Part shown: one piece after another, positions 53,952-58,220 of the stretch
Numbering within the stretch: the stretch's first letter is position 1
Layout of the letters: each line of letters starts with the position of its first letter
Made by a program: the position numbers and the translations under genes
DNA from: Deltaproteobacteria bacterium
GTDB taxonomy: Bacteria > Desulfobacterota > Desulfuromonadia > Desulfuromonadales > BM103
Length of the DNA: 58,220 bases
Direction: 5' to 3'
Assembly (NCBI GenBank): GCA_024636155.1
Contig: JAGXHM010000096.1
Location: 1 to 58,220, forward strand
The notes under the pieces: model-generated
The model's input: only the letters and a program-made list of their open reading frames with translations
What the model was told of the DNA's origin: nothing
The model's database searches: none

Positions 53952-54332
53952 CTAAATCGTTTCCTGCGTAACATCCTGCACAGGGATTTCTTCGGCGTCA
54001 CACCAAAGGCCGTCCAGATCGTAAAAGAGCCGGACTGGTTCGTGAAAAACGTGAACCATGACATCACCGTAGTCAATCAGCACCCAGCGGCCCTCCTTGA
54101 TGCCTTCTATGCCGATCGGCATGGTGTCGTAGTCTTTTTTCAGGCCAAGATGAACAGATTCGGCTGCGGCTTTGACCTGGCGGTCGGAACTGCCAGAGGC
54201 AAGCACGAGAAAATCTGTTAATGACGAGATCTTGCGAACGTCGAGAATGCGGACGTTAAAGGCTTTTTTGTCGAGGGCAAGGTCGGCGCACTTTAGCGCC
54301 CGGTCTTTCGATTGCAAATCAATGACTCCCAT
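53952..54332 (-). CDS. rsfS: Ribosome silencing factor RsfS
   Basis: A 126-residue RsfS/Iojap/DUF143 protein that binds uL14 on the large subunit and blocks subunit joining. It has KKAFNVRILDVRKISSLTDFLVLASGSSDRQVKA and DYGDVMVHVFHEPVRLFYDLDGLW. ATG at 54332 fits the family N-terminus and overlaps the end of nadD by 14 bases. Confidence 0.93.
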   Translation of the reverse strand: MGVIDLQSKDRALKCADLALDKKAFNVRILDVRKISSLTDFLVLASGSSDRQVKAAAESVHLGLKKDYDTMPIGIEGIKEGRWVLIDYGDVMVHVFHEPVRLFYDLDGLWCDAEEIPVQDVTQETI

Positions 54333-54981
54333 TAAGTGTCGCGGTTTGGTAGAGATTGTTCTCTTCAATATAATCAGCGACCACAGGGGGAACCAGGTGG
54401 CGAACCGATTGCTTGTTCGCCAAAAGCTCCCGAATCTGGGTCGAGGAAATGTCGAGGTGAGTTTCTTTTAGAAAAATCAAGTTGTTGCCTGTTTTGTGTT
54501 GAATATTTTTTGCTTCTACATCGTAGCAGAAGTCCTTGCGCATCGCAACGGGAAGGGGGGCAAATGGGTCACTCATCAGGACACCTGGGCGGGTTATCAC
54601 CACCAGGTGGCTCAGGCTGAATAAACGGGTGAAATCTTTCCATGAAGCAATGTCACGATATGAGTCAAGGCCGATGATGAAGTAGAATTCCCCGTGCGGG
54701 TCTTGCCGATGCAGGATGTCCAAGGTATCGACAGAAAAACTTTTGCCGCTACGTTGGATCTCCAGGTCGGAAGACTGAAAGTCCTGGTAGTCGCGGATCG
54801 CTGCTTCGACCATTGCTAGCCGGTGCGTGAAAGAAACTTGTCCTGCGACATCTTTATGAGGTGGCTCGGCTGCCGGGATGAATAGAACCCTGTCCAGTTC
54901 ACACGCTTGTTGCACCTCTTCGGCAATGCGCAGATGAGCAAGGTGAATCGGGTTGAATGTGCCGCCGAGGATGCCAGTTTT
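54319..54981 (-). CDS. nadD: Nicotinate-nucleotide adenylyltransferase
   Basis: A 220-residue nucleotidyltransferase of NAD synthesis, making nicotinate adenine dinucleotide. It has GILGGTFNPIHLAHLRIAEE and the C-terminal ISSTQIREL motif. ATG at 54981 starts directly at the family N-terminus. The frame is open to 55023 inside proA. Followed by rsfS. Confidence 0.94.
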   Translation of the reverse strand, partial: KTGILGGTFNPIHLAHLRIAEEVQQACELDRVLFIPAAEPPHKDVAGQVSFTHRLAMVEAAIRDYQDFQSSDLEIQRSGKSFSVDTLDILHRQDPHGEFYFIIGLDSYRDIASWKDFTRLFSLSHLVVITRPGVLMSDPFAPLPVAMRKDFCYDVEAKNIQHKTGNNLIFLKETHLDISSTQIRELLANKQSVRHLVPPVVADYIEENNLYQTATLNGSH

Positions 54982-54991
54982 CATAGAATTC

Positions 54992-56251
54992 TTAAACTCG
55001 GATCTGACCGTCACCGAGGACAATGAACTTGCGCGTGGTCAGATCTTCCAGCCCCATCGGACCGAACGAATGTAATTTTGTGGTAGAGATGCCAATTTCC
55101 GCACCGAGGCCAAATTGGTTGCCGTCAGAAAAGCGCGACGAGGCATTCACCATGACGACGCTGGAGTTGATCTCGCGCAGAAAACGTTGGGAGTTCCCGT
55201 AGTCGCGGGTGACGATGACTTCTGTGTGTAGTGAGCCGTATTTGCGAATGTGCTCAATGGCCTCGTTGAGGCTCTCGACAACGCGGACGGCAAGCGTCAG
55301 GTCGAGATACTCGGCGTGCCAATCTTCTTCTATCGCTGACAAAACATCAGCGGCGAATTCACGGGTGGTTTCACAACCACGCAGTTCCACACCTTGGGCA
55401 CGCATTGCAGCAGCAATGCGCGGCACGAAGGTCTCGGCAATGTCCTGGTGAATGAGCAGAGTCTCCATGGCATTGCAGACCCCCGGGCGCTGGACCTTGG
55501 CGTTGATGCAGATCTTTTCCGCCATATCGTAGTCGGCGCTGGCATCGACAAAGGTGTGACAGACACCTTTGTAGTGCTTGATAACCGGAATCCGCGAATT
55601 CTCACTGACGAAGCGGATCAGACTTTCACCGCCGCGCGGGATAATCAGATCGATCTCTTCGTCCCGCTTGAGTAGTTCGAGAATCGCTGTCCGGTCAGTC
55701 GTTTCGATAACCTGCAGGGCTGCGGCAGGGAGGTGCATCCGTTCCAGTTCGCTTTTAAGAATCTGGCCAATTGCCAGGTTGGAGTGAATGGCTTCTTTTC
55801 CGCCGCGCAGAATGACGGCATTGCCACTCTTTAAGCAGAGTCCGGCTGCATCAGCAGTCACATTCGGGCGTGATTCGTAAACGATGCCGATAACCCCCAG
55901 AGGGATTCGCATGCGGCCGACCTGTAAATCATTCGGTCGCCGCCACATGCCGGTGATCTCGCCAACCGGGTCTGGAAGATCGGCAACTTCGCGCAAACCA
56001 TCCGCCATGCTGCGGATACGCTGGGCGTCGAGTGCCAGGCGGTCGACCATGGCCGGGGCCAACCCGGCTTCCTGGGCGGCAGAAAGGTCCTTTTCGTTGG
56101 CTTCAATCAACACTTCGGTATGGTCGATGAGGCTTTGTGCCATGCGCCGCAGTAGCTCGTTCTTGACTGCGGAAGAGAGGCAGGCCAAGGTCTGGGATGC
56201 TGATTTGGCATCCTGTGCGACTTTCAACATCTGTTCAGCTATGCTCATCAT
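54992..56251 (-). CDS. proA: Glutamate-5-semialdehyde dehydrogenase
   Basis: A 419-residue enzyme for the second step of proline synthesis. Catalytic Cys is in [16 protein letters not shown]. Other markers are [27 protein letters not shown] and the C-terminal [20 protein letters not shown] upstream of tandem ATGs. It follows proB by about 50 bases, forming the usual pair. Confidence 0.96.
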   Translation of the reverse strand: MMSIAEQMLKVAQDAKSASQTLACLSSAVKNELLRRMAQSLIDHTEVLIEANEKDLSAAQEAGLAPAMVDRLALDAQRIRSMADGLREVADLPDPVGEITGMWRRPNDLQVGRMRIPLGVIGIVYESRPNVTADAAGLCLKSGNAVILRGGKEAIHSNLAIGQILKSELERMHLPAAALQVIETTDRTAILELLKRDEEIDLIIPRGGESLIRFVSENSRIPVIKHYKGVCHTFVDASADYDMAEKICINAKVQRPGVCNAMETLLIHQDIAETFVPRIAAAMRAQGVELRGCETTREFAADVLSAIEEDWHAEYLDLTLAVRVVESLNEAIEHIRKYGSLHTEVIVTRDYGNSQRFLREINSSVVMVNASSRFSDGNQFGLGAEIGISTTKLHSFGPMGLEDLTTRKFIVLGDGQIRV

Positions 56252-56303
56252 TCGGCTCCTTCGACTCTCCGGCGACCGCAGGGCTCATCCGAAAAGATCT
56301 TTT

Positions 56304-57452
56304 CTACTGATCGTTGTACTCTTTGCCGGTGCCCATAACCATGTTGTCTCGATGAATAATCTCGTCACCATATTTGTAACCGAGAATTGATTCGATCTCT
56401 GTGGTTTTTTTGCCGATGATGCGCGTCAATTCCGCCGAGGTGTAATTGGTCACACCCTTGGCGAATTCATTGCCGTTGAGATCGCATAGACGTACGGCGT
56501 CGCCACGCTCGAAACTACCATCGAGCCGATGGATTCCCGAAGGTAAGAGGCTTTTGCCACGTTCAACCACTGCTTTATAGGCACCATCGTCCAAAATCAA
56601 CTTGCCCTTTGGCTTTTTTGTGAATGCAATCCAGTGCTTGCGGGCAGCCATCGGGTCACGTGCTGGCAGAAAGTATGTGCCGAGTTCATGGCCGTCAAAG
56701 AGATAGAGCAGGTTGTGCGGTGTGCGCCCATTGATGATCGCTGTGCCAGCTCCGAACAAAGTTGCACGTTTGGCGGCTTTAAGCTTGGTCACCATGCCTC
56801 CGGTGCCGAGCATTGTAGCTTCAGTTCCAGCCATGGCTTCTATCTCAGGCGTGAGACGTTCAACTTCAGAAATCAGCTCGGCGAGAGGGTTGCGGCGTGG
56901 GTCACTGTTGTAGAGCCCATCGACGTCAGAGAGGATAACGAGCAATTGGGCTTCGACCAGATTCGTGGCCATTGCCGAGAGATTGTCATTATCGCCGAAC
57001 CGAATTTCATCAACAACCACGGTGTCATTTTCGTTGATAATTGGCACAATCCCAAACTCGAGAAGAGTCATCAATGTGTTGCGCGCGTTCAAGTATCGGC
57101 GTCGATTGGCGAGATCATCGCGAGTCAAGAGGATCTGAGCTGCTTTGAGCCCATGCTGCTGCAAGGCATCCTTGTAGGCGCGCATCAAACGGCTCTGGCC
57201 GATGGCCGCTGCAGCCTGTTTGAGTGGCAAAGAAATGGTGTGGGGTTTGCCAGTAATCCCCAAGTCAGCTCTGCCAGCAGCGACAGCTCCCGAGGAAACC
57301 AGGATGATTTCGTATCCCCGTTGGCGAAGCTTGTGGACATCTTCGCAGAGGGTCGCAATACGGTCGAGGTCGAGGCCGTCGTTGTCGGAGATAACACCGC
57401 TGCCTATTTTAATGACCACTCGCTTGACATGTGCCAGAAGAATTGTGCGCAT
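56304..57452 (-). CDS. proB: Glutamate 5-kinase with PUA domain
   Basis: A 382-residue kinase for the first step of proline synthesis. The amino-acid kinase domain has VVIKIGSGVIS, NENDTVV, GDNDNLSA and LLVILSDVDGLY. The C-terminal PUA domain (about 285-370) is as in the long ProB forms. Next to proA. RBS weak (AGGT about 10 bases upstream). Confidence 0.96.
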   Translation of the reverse strand: MRTILLAHVKRVVIKIGSGVISDNDGLDLDRIATLCEDVHKLRQRGYEIILVSSGAVAAGRADLGITGKPHTISLPLKQAAAAIGQSRLMRAYKDALQQHGLKAAQILLTRDDLANRRRYLNARNTLMTLLEFGIVPIINENDTVVVDEIRFGDNDNLSAMATNLVEAQLLVILSDVDGLYNSDPRRNPLAELISEVERLTPEIEAMAGTEATMLGTGGMVTKLKAAKRATLFGAGTAIINGRTPHNLLYLFDGHELGTYFLPARDPMAARKHWIAFTKKPKGKLILDDGAYKAVVERGKSLLPSGIHRLDGSFERGDAVRLCDLNGNEFAKGVTNYTSAELTRIIGKKTTEIESILGYKYGDEIIHRDNMVMGTGKEYNDQ

Positions 57453-57500
57453 TTTTATATACTTTACCTGGAAGTTACAGAATAAGCTGAAAAAGAGCTA

Positions 57501-58220
57501 TCACTCTCTGCCGGAACTATCAAATGCGTCTCCTTGACGCATACGATCCAGTTCGCTGGCGATGGTCGTGACCAGCTCCGGGAGCCCCTCTCTAGTGACC
57601 GCCGAGATAGCCATCGTGCGAAAACCGCGACTTTCAAAGAGAGGACGGAGCTCAGCTGTCTCTTCTCGAACCTCGGTGACGTCCTGTTTGGTGAAAATCA
57701 CCAACATTGGTCGTTCGCTTAACTCCTGATTGAATCTTTCGAGTTCCCGGTTGATCTTGTCAAAGTTTTCGATCGGGTCACCTTCCTGCAAAGAGGAAAG
57801 ATCGACGAGATGGAGAAAAAGATCAGTGCGTTCAATGTGTCTTAGGAAGCGGGATCCAAGTCCCTGTCCATCACTGGCCCCTTCAATCAGTCCGGGGATG
57901 TCGGCCATGACAAAGGAGCGAAAGTCGCCATGACGGACTACGCCGAGATTTGGGATCAGGGTGGTAAAGGGATAGTCGGCAATCTTCGGACGGGCAGCGG
58001 AGACAGAGGAGATCAGCGTCGACTTGCCAGCGTTGGGTAGCCCCACCAGGCCGACATCGGCGAGCAGTTTGAGTTGCAGACGCAGGGTGCGTTCTTCGCC
58101 GGGCATTCCTGGCTGGGTGTGACGGGGGGCCCGATTGGTCGACGACAGGAAACGGGCGTTGCCGCGACCTCCCTGACCGCCTTTGAGCAAAAGAAAGCCC
58201 TGGTCAGTTTTGGTCAGGTC
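57501..58220 (-). CDS. obgE: GTPase ObgE (partial, N-terminus beyond the window)
   Basis: The C-terminal about 240 residues of an Obg GTPase. Visible: the Gly-rich end of the Obg fold (LKGGQGGRGN), G1 GLPNAGKST, the switch region YPFTTLIPNLGVV, G3 DIPGLIEGASDGQGLG and TKQD-type specificity (FTKQDVTEV). The reading frame runs off the window edge without a start. Precedes proB, the common deltaproteobacterial order. Confidence 0.95.
   Translation of the reverse strand, partial: DLTKTDQGFLLLKGGQGGRGNARFLSSTNRAPRHTQPGMPGEERTLRLQLKLLADVGLVGLPNAGKSTLISSVSAARPKIADYPFTTLIPNLGVVRHGDFRSFVMADIPGLIEGASDGQGLGSRFLRHIERTDLFLHLVDLSSLQEGDPIENFDKINRELERFNQELSERPMLVIFTKQDVTEVREETAELRPLFESRGFRTMAISAVTREGLPELVTTIASELDRMRQGDAFDSSGRE

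Overview
The window looks like chromosome of a deltaproteobacterium, most likely a Desulfuromonadales member (Geobacter/Desulfuromonas/Pelobacter relatives). This is inferred from the mix of genes: a PUFA-synthase plus ole hydrocarbon cluster, a fadNAE-type beta-oxidation operon with a private Fe-S protein, a selenocysteine-containing OsmC, an obgE-proB-proA-nadD-rsfS-rlmH housekeeping block, and several GC-rich dispersed repeats. No rRNA, tRNA, phage, intact transposase or CRISPR array was seen.

Layout. (1) 1-5174: a TPR lipoprotein and a small basic secreted repeat protein on the minus strand, then a lemA/DUF2207 membrane pair on the plus strand. (2) 5287-25745: the main feature. A consensus promoter flanked by three TTGTTGCC boxes precedes pfaD (enoyl reductase), a KS-AT-4xACP-KR-DH megasynthase, a KS-CLF-AT-DH-DH megasynthase, and then oleA, oleB, oleC and oleD on the same strand. 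Together these encode iterative synthesis of polyunsaturated acyl chains followed by head-to-head condensation (OleA), ketone reduction (OleD), beta-lactone formation (OleC) and decarboxylation to an internal olefin (OleB). The expected product is a long-chain polyunsaturated hydrocarbon of the hentriacontanonaene type. (3) 26033-27998: a SAM methyltransferase of unknown target and an Sfp-type phosphopantetheinyl transferase, the likely PfaE activating the ACPs. (4) 28105-39131: a fatty-acid degradation block (fadD, fadN, fadA, fadE, an MBL hydrolase, a DUF4442 hotdog protein, a 4Fe-4S protein), a divergent MerR regulator and an SCP2 protein. Similar ACGTAAA palindromes lie upstream of fadD and merR. 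(5) 39318-41590: a GNAT/histone-deacetylase fusion, and an OsmC-family gene whose peroxidatic Cys codon is an in-frame TGA followed by a SECIS-like hairpin. (6) 41662-58220: a minus-strand block with a Yip1-like protein, a LysR remnant, an aminotransferase, an entericidin-like peptide, lspA, ileS, a PAS histidine kinase, comF, gpmI, a LapB-like TPR protein, a DksA-like protein, rlmH, rsfS, nadD, proA, proB and the end of obgE (cut by the window edge).

The strongest points for follow-up are the physical union of a PUFA synthase with a complete oleABCD pathway, the selenocysteine OsmC, the acetyltransferase-deacetylase fusion, and a dispersed GC-rich repeat sitting in frame in a megasynthase linker.
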